Positions 57,880-64,000 of a DNA stretch of 64,000 bases are shown piece after piece. Positions within the stretch are counted from its first letter, which is position 1, and every line of letters starts with the position of its first letter. The position numbers and the translations under genes were made by a program. A model generated the notes under the pieces. The model had not been told where the DNA came from. It ran no database searches and worked only from the letters and a program-made list of their open reading frames with translations. Origin of the DNA: Streptomyces griseocarneus (GTDB lineage: Bacteria > Actinomycetota > Actinomycetes > Streptomycetales > Streptomycetaceae); assembly GCA_003674045.1 (NCBI GenBank), contig PENC01000002.1, positions 1 to 64,000 of the forward strand. The letters are read 5' to 3'.

Positions 57880-58635
57880 ATGGATCTTGGACTGAAGGAC
57901 CGGGTGTACGTCCTCACCGGCGCGAGCCGCGGCCTGGGCAATGCCACCGCGCGCGCTCTCGTCGCCGACGGGGCGAAGGTGGTGCTCTCGGGGCGGGACG
58001 AGAAGACCGTGACCGCCGCGGCGGAGGAGCTGGGGCCCGCCGCGGTGGGCGTCGTCGCGGACAATGCCGACCCCGGGGCGGCCGAGCGTCTCGTCTCGGC
58101 CGCCCGGGAGCGCTTCGGCCGCTTCGACGGCGTCCTCATCAGCGTCGGCGGCCCGCCCGCGGGTTCGGCGGCGGACATCACCGACGAGCAGTGGCGGGCG
58201 TCCTTCGACTCCGTCTTCCTCGGCGCGGTCCGCCTGGCCCGCACGGCCGCCGCCGAGCTGACCGAGGGCGGCGTGATCGGCTTCGTCCTCTCCGGCTCCG
58301 TGCACGAGCCGATCCAGGGCCTGACCGTCTCCAACGGCCTGCGGCCCGGCCTGGCGGGCTTCGCCAAGTCCCTCTCCGTGGAGGTCGGCCCCCGCGGCAT
58401 CCGCGTCGTCGGCCTGCTGCCGGGGCGCATCTACACGGACCGGGTACGGGAGCTCGACGCCCTCTCCGGCGACCCGGAGGAGGTGCGGGCCTCCTCCTCC
58501 GCGGGCATTCCCCTGCGGCGGTACGGCTCCCCGGACGAGTTCGGGCAGGTGGCGACGTTTCTTCTGTCACCGGCGGCGTCCTATGTGACGGGAGTGATGC
58601 TGCCGGTGGACGGCGGGGCGCTGCGAGGCTTCTGA
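57880..58635 (+). CDS. SDR-family oxidoreductase
   Basis: A 251-residue short-chain dehydrogenase. The cofactor motif is TGASRGLGNATARAL, a modified NNAG motif is ISVGGPPAG, and the active-site region lacks an ordinary YxxxK: SGSVHEPIQGLTVSNGLRPGLAGFAKSL has Asn-Gly-Leu where Tyr is expected. Such atypical SDRs occur in a FabG-like subgroup. The C-terminus (VTGVMLPVDGGALRGF) is standard. The missing Tyr makes catalysis uncertain. It follows the GH15 gene closely. Confidence 0.85.
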   Translation: MDLGLKDRVYVLTGASRGLGNATARALVADGAKVVLSGRDEKTVTAAAEELGPAAVGVVADNADPGAAERLVSAARERFGRFDGVLISVGGPPAGSAADITDEQWRASFDSVFLGAVRLARTAAAELTEGGVIGFVLSGSVHEPIQGLTVSNGLRPGLAGFAKSLSVEVGPRGIRVVGLLPGRIYTDRVRELDALSGDPEEVRASSSAGIPLRRYGSPDEFGQVATFLLSPAASYVTGVMLPVDGGALRGF

Positions 58636-58751
58636 CCGGCTGTTGGTCACCCCAAGGCGCGGCTCCCTGCACCGGGGGCTGCGCCCCCGGGCCCCCGCGC
58701 CTATGGGGGTGCCTCTTGCGCTCGCTTGCGGCTGCGGGTGCGTTGTGGCTG

Positions 58752-58773
58752 GTCGCGCAGTTCCCCGCGCCCC
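58752..58773 (-). repeat. Dispersed intergenic repeat, copy 4 (inverted)
   Basis: The reverse complement of the repeat core. It lies between the convergent SDR and AmaP-like genes. Two upstream short hairpins (GGGGGCTGCGCCCCC at 58676-58690 and others) also match the flanking style of copy 2. Confidence 0.8.
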
Positions 58774-58797
58774 TTACGGGGCGCCCTGCCCCCTGGG

Positions 58798-59394
58798 TCA
58801 CCCGACCCGCTCCGGGCGGTGCCGAAGAGCGGAAAGGCGGATGCGGGCCGGAATGCGGGCAAGGCCCGTGGAGGTTCTCGCGGAGGCCAGCACCCCGTCC
58901 GTCAAGGAGGACAGCGCCTCGGACGGGGCCGCTCGCGGTCCCAGGGTCAGGGATACGCGCGCCGAGGGCGCGGTGCGGCGGCCCGTGAGGGTCACCGTGG
59001 CGCGTTCGACGCCGTCGAGGGATTCCGCCTCGGCGGAGAGGACGTCCTCCAGGGCCGCTCCCCGCACCACGGCGGCCTCCCCCGCGCCGCACTCCACGAG
59101 CACCTCCCGCAAGCGGCGCCGTCGCAGCTGGGCCAGCAGCCACCACAGGGAGAGCAGGACCAGCAGTCCCAGGGTGGCGAGGACGGCGGGCCACCACCAG
59201 CTCTCGGTCCGCCACGTGCGGCGGTCGGCGTCGGGGAGCAGCACGTCGTGCGGCCCGTGGAACGGCCAGGCGGACGGCAGCGAGAGGTACCAGCGCCGCC
59301 GCAGGTCCAGCGCGCCGATCAGCACGGCGGCGCCGAGCCCCACGAGCAGCACCCCGGCCAGCGCGACCAGGACCCGGTTGACCGTCCTCAGCAC
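58798..59394 (-). CDS. AmaP-like alkaline shock response membrane anchor protein
   Basis: A 198-residue membrane protein with two transmembrane helices (LVALAGVLLVGLGAAVLIGAL and WWWPAVLATLGLLVLLSLWWLLAQLRRR) and a C-terminal cytoplasmic domain. The pattern matches AmaP, which anchors Asp23 at the membrane in Gram-positives. It is the last gene of a five-gene minus-strand unit containing two Asp23-like genes and the DUF6286 gene, which supports the call. Confidence 0.82.
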   Translation of the reverse strand: MLRTVNRVLVALAGVLLVGLGAAVLIGALDLRRRWYLSLPSAWPFHGPHDVLLPDADRRTWRTESWWWPAVLATLGLLVLLSLWWLLAQLRRRRLREVLVECGAGEAAVVRGAALEDVLSAEAESLDGVERATVTLTGRRTAPSARVSLTLGPRAAPSEALSSLTDGVLASARTSTGLARIPARIRLSALRHRPERVG

Positions 59395-59401
59395 CGCGCG
59401 C

Positions 59402-60001
59402 TCACCTCTTCACCGGCCGTCGTACGTGCACGGACACCCCGGGCCGCCGGGCGAGCCCCAACTGGCGTACGCCGTCGGCCAGTACGGCGTCCAGATCGTT
59501 CCGTACGTCGTCCAGGTCCCGGAAGTGGGACAGGGCGCGGGCCCTGATCCGGCGGCGGCCGACGTCGACCCGTACGGACTGCACCCCGGGGACCTCCAGC
59601 GCGCGGTCCCGCAGGACCAGGGCCGCCGCCCTGCGGTCGAGCGCGGCCCGTACGTCGGGGGAACCGGCGCGCATGGGCAGCACGCCGCGCAGGCCGGGGG
59701 TGACGGCGAGCAGGACCAGCCACAGGCCGACGAGCACCGCCAGGGCCGCGCCGCCGATCACCCAGGGGCTGTCGAGGTGCCGCGTGGCCAGTGCGTGGGC
59801 CAGGTGCCGCCGCCAGCGCATGGCGGGCCGGTGGGCGCGTACGGCCGCCACGTCGTAGAGGAACAGCCCGGCAACACCCAGGACGACCAGGGCGACGAGC
59901 GCGGCCGGCAGCCGCCGGGCCGACCAGAAGCGGCCGGTGCGGCCGTCGTCGTCCTGCTCGCCCGCCTGGTCCGCCCCGTCCGGCGGCCCGTCCTCGCTCA
60001 T
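59402..60001 (-). CDS. DUF6286 membrane protein of the Asp23 operon
   Basis: A 199-residue protein with two transmembrane helices (LPAALVALVVLGVAGLFLYDVAAV and VIGGAALAVLVGLWLVLLAVTPG). The C-terminal domain (ALDRRAAALVLRDRALEVPGVQSVRVDVGRRRIRARALSHFRDLDDVRNDLDAVLADGV) is a DUF6286-type alpha/beta fold found beside Asp23 genes in Streptomyces. The start overlaps the upstream Asp23 gene by ATGA and the stop is 7 bp from amaP. A cytoplasmic acidic N-terminus precedes the helices. Role in envelope stress inferred from context. Confidence 0.8.
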   Translation of the reverse strand: MSEDGPPDGADQAGEQDDDGRTGRFWSARRLPAALVALVVLGVAGLFLYDVAAVRAHRPAMRWRRHLAHALATRHLDSPWVIGGAALAVLVGLWLVLLAVTPGLRGVLPMRAGSPDVRAALDRRAAALVLRDRALEVPGVQSVRVDVGRRRIRARALSHFRDLDDVRNDLDAVLADGVRQLGLARRPGVSVHVRRPVKR

Positions 60002-60360
60002 CGCACCCGCTCCCCTCCCGCACCCCGCAGCCGGGTGTGCGGGGAGTGGAGCCGCTCCACGGTGACCGTCACCTCGGGCACCTCCATGCCCGCCAGGGCC
60101 CGTACCCGTTCGGCGATCCGGCGGCGTACGGCCCCGCACTGCGCGCCGATGTCCGAGGGGTAGCCGAGCTCGACGGAGACCCGCACCCGGGCGACGTCCT
60201 CGTGCACGGCCACCGTGGCGTACGGGGGCGTGTGCTCGTCGTCCGTGTGCCCCTCCCCCGCGCCCGTGCCCCTCAGTGCCTCGCGCGCCGCCTGCGAAGC
60301 GATCTTCGCGACGACGCGGTCGGCGATATGGGTCGCCCCGCGCTCAGCAGCTTCCACCAC
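59998..60360 (-). CDS. Asp23/Gls24-family protein (second copy)
   Basis: A 120-residue soluble protein with the Asp23 fold pattern: GATHIADRVVAKIASQAAREAL at the N-terminus, then VAVHEDVARVRVSVELGYPSDIGAQCGAVRRRIAERVRALAGMEVPEVTVTVERL. It differs from the other Asp23 in this operon by having an insertion of charged residues (GTGAGEGHTDDEHTP). Its stop overlaps the DUF6286 start. Asp23 proteins form filaments near the membrane under alkaline or envelope stress. Confidence 0.87.
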   Translation of the reverse strand: MVEAAERGATHIADRVVAKIASQAAREALRGTGAGEGHTDDEHTPPYATVAVHEDVARVRVSVELGYPSDIGAQCGAVRRRIAERVRALAGMEVPEVTVTVERLHSPHTRLRGAGGERVR

Positions 60361-60401
60361 GCGCCCTCACCGCACCCCTGTGTGCCCCGCGTCCCGCGTC
60401 C

Positions 60402-60593
60402 TCACCGCCGCCGCCCGTCCCGCTCCCGCGAGCGGAAGAGGTCGCCCGGGTCCAGGTCCCCGTCCAGGAACCGGCCCACCACGAAGCCGATCGCACCCAG
60501 GGCCGCCACCAGCAGGAACGCACCGAATCCGCCGAAATATCCGGCGAAGGCGAGCGCCATGCCCGCGATCATGCCCACCACGGCCATGCTCAT
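60402..60593 (-). CDS. Small membrane protein of the Asp23 operon
   Basis: A 63-residue protein: two hydrophobic helices (MAVVGMIAGMALAFAGYFGGFGAFLLVAALGAIGFVVGRFLDG) and a basic Arg-rich tail. Size and position between two asp23 genes resemble the DUF2273 proteins of Gram-positive Asp23 operons. The GRFLDGDLD motif after the second helix supports this. Confidence 0.75.
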   Translation of the reverse strand: MSMAVVGMIAGMALAFAGYFGGFGAFLLVAALGAIGFVVGRFLDGDLDPGDLFRSRERDGRRR

Positions 60594-60603
60594 CGTGCGC
60601 TCC

Positions 60604-61035
60604 TTACTGGAGCCTCGGCTCCGGCTCGTCCTCTTCCTCGTCGGGCAGCTTGACGTCGGTCACGGCGATGTTGACCTCGACGACCTCCAGGCCGGTCATG
60701 CGCTCCACCGCCGAGATGACGTTTTCCCGCACAGCGCGGGCGACATCCGCGATGGCCACCCCGTAATCGACGACGATCTCCAGGTCGAGCGCGGTCTGCA
60801 CCTCACCGACCTCTGCCTTCACTCCGCGGGCGACGGACTTCCCGCCCCCGGGCACCCGGTCCCGTACGGCGCCGAAGGTGCGCGAGAGGCCGCTGCCCAT
60901 CGCGTGGACGCCGACCACGTCCCGGGCCGCGAGCCCGGCGATCTTCTCCACGACCCCGTCGGCGATGGTCGTGCGGCCCCGATCGGCGGGTGGGACCTGC
61001 GGTTCCTTCGATGCGGACGGCACGGAGTCAGCCAT
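60604..61035 (-). CDS. Asp23/Gls24-family envelope stress protein
   Basis: A 143-residue soluble protein, first gene of the operon. The Asp23 core is GRTTIADGVVEKIAGLAARDVVGVHAMGSGLSRTFGAVRDR followed by VGEVQTALDLEIVVDYGVAIADVARAVRENVISAVERMTGLEVVEVNIAVTDVKLP, a near-complete consensus. An acidic tail (DEEEDEPEPRLQ) ends it. In Streptomyces these proteins are anchored by AmaP and help the envelope tolerate stress. The start at 61035 is MADSVPSASKEP. The promoter should lie in the 138 bp before the divergent gene at 61174. Confidence 0.92.
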   Translation of the reverse strand: MADSVPSASKEPQVPPADRGRTTIADGVVEKIAGLAARDVVGVHAMGSGLSRTFGAVRDRVPGGGKSVARGVKAEVGEVQTALDLEIVVDYGVAIADVARAVRENVISAVERMTGLEVVEVNIAVTDVKLPDEEEDEPEPRLQ

Positions 61036-61173
61036 CGTCGATCCGCCTCTCTCCCGTGATGGGACATCACCGCTCTCCTGCCACCCTAGGCGGGCATCGG
61101 GCACCTCGCGCGGGACATCCGTGAGTCCGGCCACGGTCTGCGGCAGGCTGGGGAAACGACGACGAGGGGTGAG

Positions 61174-61764
61174 GTGACGGTGACCGCTGATCCATGGGCT
61201 CTGGAGGTACGCCGGGAACTCGCGCTCGGCAGGCTGCTGCCGCTCGGCGGGGCGGCGGACGGCTGCTGGATCGCGGAGTCGGCCGCCGCGCGCGTGCTGC
61301 GGCGCGCGGCCGCGACGCTGCCGGACGTCCGTGTCGGCGCCCTGCGCCTGGACCTCGCCGACCCGGCCACGGCCGTCCGCGCCGGCGGCGCCCCGCCGAG
61401 CGCGCTCCCGGTGGGTCCGCTGCGGGTGACGGCCGACTTCGCGGCCGTGGCGGGCAGGCCGTTGCCACCCCTGGCGGACGCGCTGCGGACGGTGCTGTGG
61501 GAGACGGCCGCGGAAACACTGGGGCTGTCCCTGACGGCGGTCGACCTCCGGGTGACGGAGCTTCTGGATCACCTGGGCGAGGCGGACGACGGGGGCGGGC
61601 CCGCCGAGCCCCCCGAGACTTCCACCGTGGTGGGCGGTGTACTGCGGATCGTCGTGACAGCGGGCGCCCGCAGCGTTCTGGAAACGGCGCGGGCGGCCGC
61701 GACGGCGAGCCCGGACCCGATGCCGGTCCTGGTGACGGCGGTACGCCCCGACGGGGCGCGGTAG
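61174..61764 (+). CDS. Conserved Streptomyces protein of unknown function
   Basis: A 196-residue soluble protein, Ala/Leu-rich. One recurrent theme is VRVGALRLDLADPATAV followed by PVGPLRVTADFAAVAGRPLPPLADALRTVLWETAAETLGLSLTAVDLRVTELLD. The strand pattern and divergence from asp23 suggest an Asp23-related fold that has lost the consensus, and homologues are, as I recall, labelled nucleopolyhedrovirus P10 family. That is only a label. The GTG start follows GAGGGG. Confidence 0.65.
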   Translation: MTVTADPWALEVRRELALGRLLPLGGAADGCWIAESAAARVLRRAAATLPDVRVGALRLDLADPATAVRAGGAPPSALPVGPLRVTADFAAVAGRPLPPLADALRTVLWETAAETLGLSLTAVDLRVTELLDHLGEADDGGGPAEPPETSTVVGGVLRIVVTAGARSVLETARAAATASPDPMPVLVTAVRPDGAR

Positions 61765-61812
61765 ATCACTACACTGCACGGGTTGCTGATCAAAGGGGGA
61801 GGGCAACCCACC

Positions 61813-62622
61813 GTGAGCATGCCGTCGTATCCGTCGTTCCCACCGCCGCCACCGAGCCGCGCCGGCCGGGGGTCGGGCTGCCTCGGCGGCTTCTTCCGCT
61901 CCGCGCGGGTCACAGCACAGGACATCTTCGGCGCCCAGGGCCCCGGGCGTGTCATGGACCCGACGATCGACGCCGTCCAGAAGTGGCGGGCCGTCGCCGG
62001 TGCGGTCGCCTCGTTCCTGCTGATCTGGACGTACGGCATCGACGGCGGCTGGAGCGGCGTGTTCGAGGACGGGGTCAGCAAGGTCTTCCTGGCGCCGCTG
62101 ATCCTGCTCCTCGTGGGGCCGCTGGTGATCCTCGGCTTCATCCTCTACGCACCGGCGCGGCACCGCGCCCTGCTGCGCTCCCGGCTGCGCCACCCGCTCA
62201 AGGCCGTCGGCTGGTACGTCGGGGCGCTCGCCACCGGGATCGGCGGCCTGTACGTGGCCGGTCAGGGCAAGGGATACGCGGCGGAGTTCCTCGGCGGGAC
62301 CACGGGGTACCTGGTGGGGGCCCTGCTGCCGCTCGCGATGCTGCCCGTGCTGCTGTGGATGGCGGCCTTCCTGTTCTTCGCCTCCGGCGCCGCCGCGCGA
62401 TACGCCTTCAACACCGCCGACGTGCACGCCTCGCTCCCGGCGATCCTCACCGTGACGCTGGTCTGGGCGCTCAGCCTCGTCTCGCTCGGCGACGGCCTGC
62501 CCAACGGCCCGGCGATCGTGAAGGTGGCCGCGTTCCTCGGCGGCCCCCTGTCGGTGACGGCCGTCTCCTGCTGGGAGCTGCACTACCTGCGCTCGCGCCA
62601 CGGCGTCCGTATACGGGGCTGA
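61813..62622 (+). CDS. Yip1-like polytopic membrane protein
   Basis: A 269-residue membrane protein with an N-terminal Pro-rich tail (MPSYPSFPPPPPSRAGRGSGCLGGFFRSARV), then an amphipathic segment and five or six helices including VAGAVASFLLIWTYGIDGG, LILLLVGPLVILGFILYAP and ILTVTLVWALSLVSLG. No enzymatic motif. The general architecture resembles Yip1/DUF1282 proteins. The GTG at 61813 follows GGGAGGG by 9 nt. It ends at a hairpin at 62623-62659 and converges on the enoyl-CoA hydratase gene. Confidence 0.7.
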   Translation: MSMPSYPSFPPPPPSRAGRGSGCLGGFFRSARVTAQDIFGAQGPGRVMDPTIDAVQKWRAVAGAVASFLLIWTYGIDGGWSGVFEDGVSKVFLAPLILLLVGPLVILGFILYAPARHRALLRSRLRHPLKAVGWYVGALATGIGGLYVAGQGKGYAAEFLGGTTGYLVGALLPLAMLPVLLWMAAFLFFASGAAARYAFNTADVHASLPAILTVTLVWALSLVSLGDGLPNGPAIVKVAAFLGGPLSVTAVSCWELHYLRSRHGVRIRG

Positions 62623-62659
62623 CCGTGGGGCGCGCAGGTGCTCCCCGCGCGCCCCACGG
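62623..62659. terminator. Bidirectional hairpin terminator
   Basis: CCGTGGGGCGCGC (62623-62635) pairs perfectly with GCGCGCCCCACGG (62647-62659) around an 11-nt loop, between the convergent membrane-protein and enoyl-CoA hydratase genes. Confidence 0.8.
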
Positions 62660-62665
62660 CCCGGC

Positions 62666-63457
62666 TCACTCGCCCAGGCCCGCGAGGTCCCGCAGACGGC
62701 GGGCCTGGGCCTGGCGCTCGGCGGCGCGCTGCTCCTCGTAGGAGCGGCCCGCGGCCTCCCGGAGCAGGGCCTTGGTCTCGACGACGGCGTCGCGGGGTGC
62801 GGCGAGGAGCGCCGCGGTGAGGTCCTGGACGGCGGAGTCGAGCTCGGCGGCGGGCACGACGAGATTGGCCAGGCCGGTGCGCTCGGCCTCGTCCGCGTGG
62901 ACGAACCGGCCGGTCGCGCAGATCTCCAGCGCGCGGGCGTAGCCGACCAGCGACACCAGCGGCTTGGTTCCGGTGAGGTCGGGCACCAGGCCCAGGCTGG
63001 TCTCGCGCATCGCGAACTGGACGTCGTCGGCACAGACGCGCAGGTCACAGGCGAGGGCAAGCTGGAAGCCCGCGCCGATCGCATGGCCTTGCACGGCCGC
63101 GACGGAGACGATGTCGTTCCGCCGCCACCAGGTGAACGCCTCCTGGTACGTGGCGATCTCGGCATCGAGCGCCTCGTCGGAGCCGCGTGCCAGATCGAGG
63201 AAGGACGGCTCGCCGTCGAAGCCCTCGGGGGTGAACGCCTGCCGGTCGAGCCCGGCGGAGAAGGACTTGCCCTCCGCGCGCAGCACCACCACGCGCACGC
63301 TGCCCGGCAGCGACCGCCCGGCCTCGGCCAGCCCCCGCCACAGCGCGGGCGACTGGGCGTTGCGCTTGGCGGGGTTGGTGAGGGTGACGGTGGCCACCGT
63401 GTCGTCCACGGTGAGCTGTATGCCGTCCTGGTCGAGCAGGGTCTTGGGGGCGGTCAT
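62666..63457 (-). CDS. Enoyl-CoA hydratase/isomerase family protein
   Basis: A 263-residue crotonase-superfamily enzyme of fatty-acid or related CoA-ester metabolism. Oxyanion-hole sequence SFSAGLDRQAF (about 65-75), core VAAVQGHAIGAGFQLALACDLRVCADDVQFAMRETSLGLVPDLTG (about 119-163) with the Glu of the RETSLG segment as a catalytic candidate, and C-terminal VETKALLREA. It lacks one of the two Glu of classical ECH, so the specific reaction is open. The ATG at 63457 is unambiguous. Not in an operon with other beta-oxidation genes. Confidence 0.88.
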   Translation of the reverse strand: MTAPKTLLDQDGIQLTVDDTVATVTLTNPAKRNAQSPALWRGLAEAGRSLPGSVRVVVLRAEGKSFSAGLDRQAFTPEGFDGEPSFLDLARGSDEALDAEIATYQEAFTWWRRNDIVSVAAVQGHAIGAGFQLALACDLRVCADDVQFAMRETSLGLVPDLTGTKPLVSLVGYARALEICATGRFVHADEAERTGLANLVVPAAELDSAVQDLTAALLAAPRDAVVETKALLREAAGRSYEEQRAAERQAQARRLRDLAGLGE

Positions 63458-63575
63458 CGGGGCCTCCGATTCGGCTGCAGTCGCTCTTGGTTGACTGCAC
63501 AGTAACCACCCGGCCGACTGCTCGACCGACCGGGTGGCACTGCCCGTACAGACCGTGCCCTTGGAGTGCGCGGTG

Positions 63576-63797
63576 TCAGACCGAGGGGGCCTTCTTGCCG
63601 CGCGTCGCTCCGCCGCGACCCCGGAGGATCACGCCGGATTCGCTCAGCATCCGGTGGACGAAGCCGTAGGAGCGGCCGGTCTCTTCGGCCAGCGCCCTGA
63701 TGCTCGCACCGGAGTCGTACTTCTTCTTCAGGTCTGCCGCGAGCTTTTCGCGCGCGGCGCCGGTCACCCGGCTGCCCTTCTTCAGAGTCTCGGCCAC
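63576..63797 (-). CDS. Small HTH DNA-binding protein
   Basis: A 73-residue basic protein: VAETLKKGSRVTGAAREKLAADLKKKYDSGASIRALAEETGRSYGFVHRMLSESGVILRGRGG. The DSGASIRALAEETGRSYGFVHRML stretch is a resolvase/Lsr2-like helix-turn-helix. The C-terminal RGRGGATRGKK resembles an AT-hook-like basic tail. The GTG follows GAGGAGG by 5 nt. It is a well-conserved small Streptomyces protein, perhaps a nucleoid or regulatory factor. Confidence 0.82.
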   Translation of the reverse strand: MAETLKKGSRVTGAAREKLAADLKKKYDSGASIRALAEETGRSYGFVHRMLSESGVILRGRGGATRGKKAPSV

Positions 63798-63922
63798 CCG
63801 TGCCTCCTCATGGGAGATGCGCCTCTTGTCTCTCATGATCACCCCTCCCCGGCCTCCTGGCCACCCATTCGACAAGGTCCATGGGATGAGGTTTCCGCGA
63901 TTTCGGGCCGCACCGGGGCCTG

Positions 63923-63964
63923 GAACAGGCTGTTCCGAACAGTCGCGCTCGTACGGCCGTACGG
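63923..63964. promoter_or_regulatory. Two adjacent palindromes at the window's right edge
   Basis: GGAACAG-G-CTGTTCC (63923-63937, 7-bp arms) and CGTACGGCCGTACG (63951-63964, 14-bp perfect palindrome), 13 bp apart. They lie upstream of the small HTH gene or of a gene beyond the window. Both look like dimeric regulator sites, but the regulator is not identifiable. Confidence 0.5.
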
Positions 63965-64000
63965 GTGGCGGGGTGAAGGGGCAGGTCAGACGGGGCACCG

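Noticed and set aside
59790..61059. Plus-strand frames over the Asp23 operon
   Set aside because: They are antisense to four genes with recognisable Asp23-operon features and have low-complexity Arg/Pro-rich translations.

Overview
The window is high-GC actinobacterial DNA, almost certainly from a Streptomyces chromosome. Evidence: the 5' end of a Streptomyces-type 16S rRNA gene, two chaplin genes, a streptophobe-type membrane protein, a FHA-ABC transporter, Spo0M, strong G/C bias at third codon positions, many GTG starts and several apparently leaderless genes.

Layout. 1-560: 16S rRNA 5' end and rrn leader/promoters, minus strand. 0.7-13.6 kb: DNA repair (mag), Spo0M, a lipoprotein RNase with an overlapping barstar, PEBP, HNH nuclease, TSUP permease, SPFH/NfeD pair, ABC ATPase, two chaplins, a GAF kinase/LuxR regulator pair, nitroreductase, and a secreted SLT lytic enzyme behind a structured leader. 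13.7-25 kb: FHA-ABC exporter, streptophobe, serB, SixA-like phosphatase, CynX/NimT permease with a 40-residue partner and a divergent GntR regulator, and the fatty-acid genes fabG-fabI. 25-42.7 kb: tldD and tldE, which would normally be adjacent, are split by a 14.6 kb element. 42.8-64 kb: tyrS, GlsB-like, DUF3099, moaA, acetate-type symporter with DUF485 partner, subtilase, alcohol dehydrogenase, YhhN, sterol desaturase, DEDDh exonuclease, SURF1, GH15, SDR, an Asp23/AmaP envelope-stress operon, enoyl-CoA hydratase and a small HTH protein.

The main discovery is the element at about 26,349-40,944. It is an actinomycete integrative and conjugative element (AICE): tyrosine integrase, excisionase, RepSA-type initiator (apparently frameshifted near its 5' end), small transfer proteins, an FtsK-like TraSA/TraB translocase, a SCO3933-type regulator, and a KorSA-like GntR repressor with a visible palindromic operator. 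It has inserted inside the protein-coding gene tldD rather than a tRNA gene. The element supplies its own diverged, lower-GC 89-codon tail that completes TldD, including the Cys expected to bind zinc. The native tail lies at the other end of the element, fused to a 21-codon leader with its own ribosome binding site.

The AICE cargo includes a two-gene module that looks like a bacterial amyloid-signalling NLR system. A 137-residue helical Bell-like protein ends in a 20-residue motif, and the same motif, 10/20 identical, lies at the N-terminus of the overlapping downstream gene, an NB-ARC protein with about 15 near-identical 42-residue TPRs. A second cargo block holds a DUF7848 protein, an anti-sigma-like ATPase, an XRE-TPR regulator and a Nudix hydrolase.

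All calls are from reading the sequence. No database search was run, and family names come from recognition of motifs.
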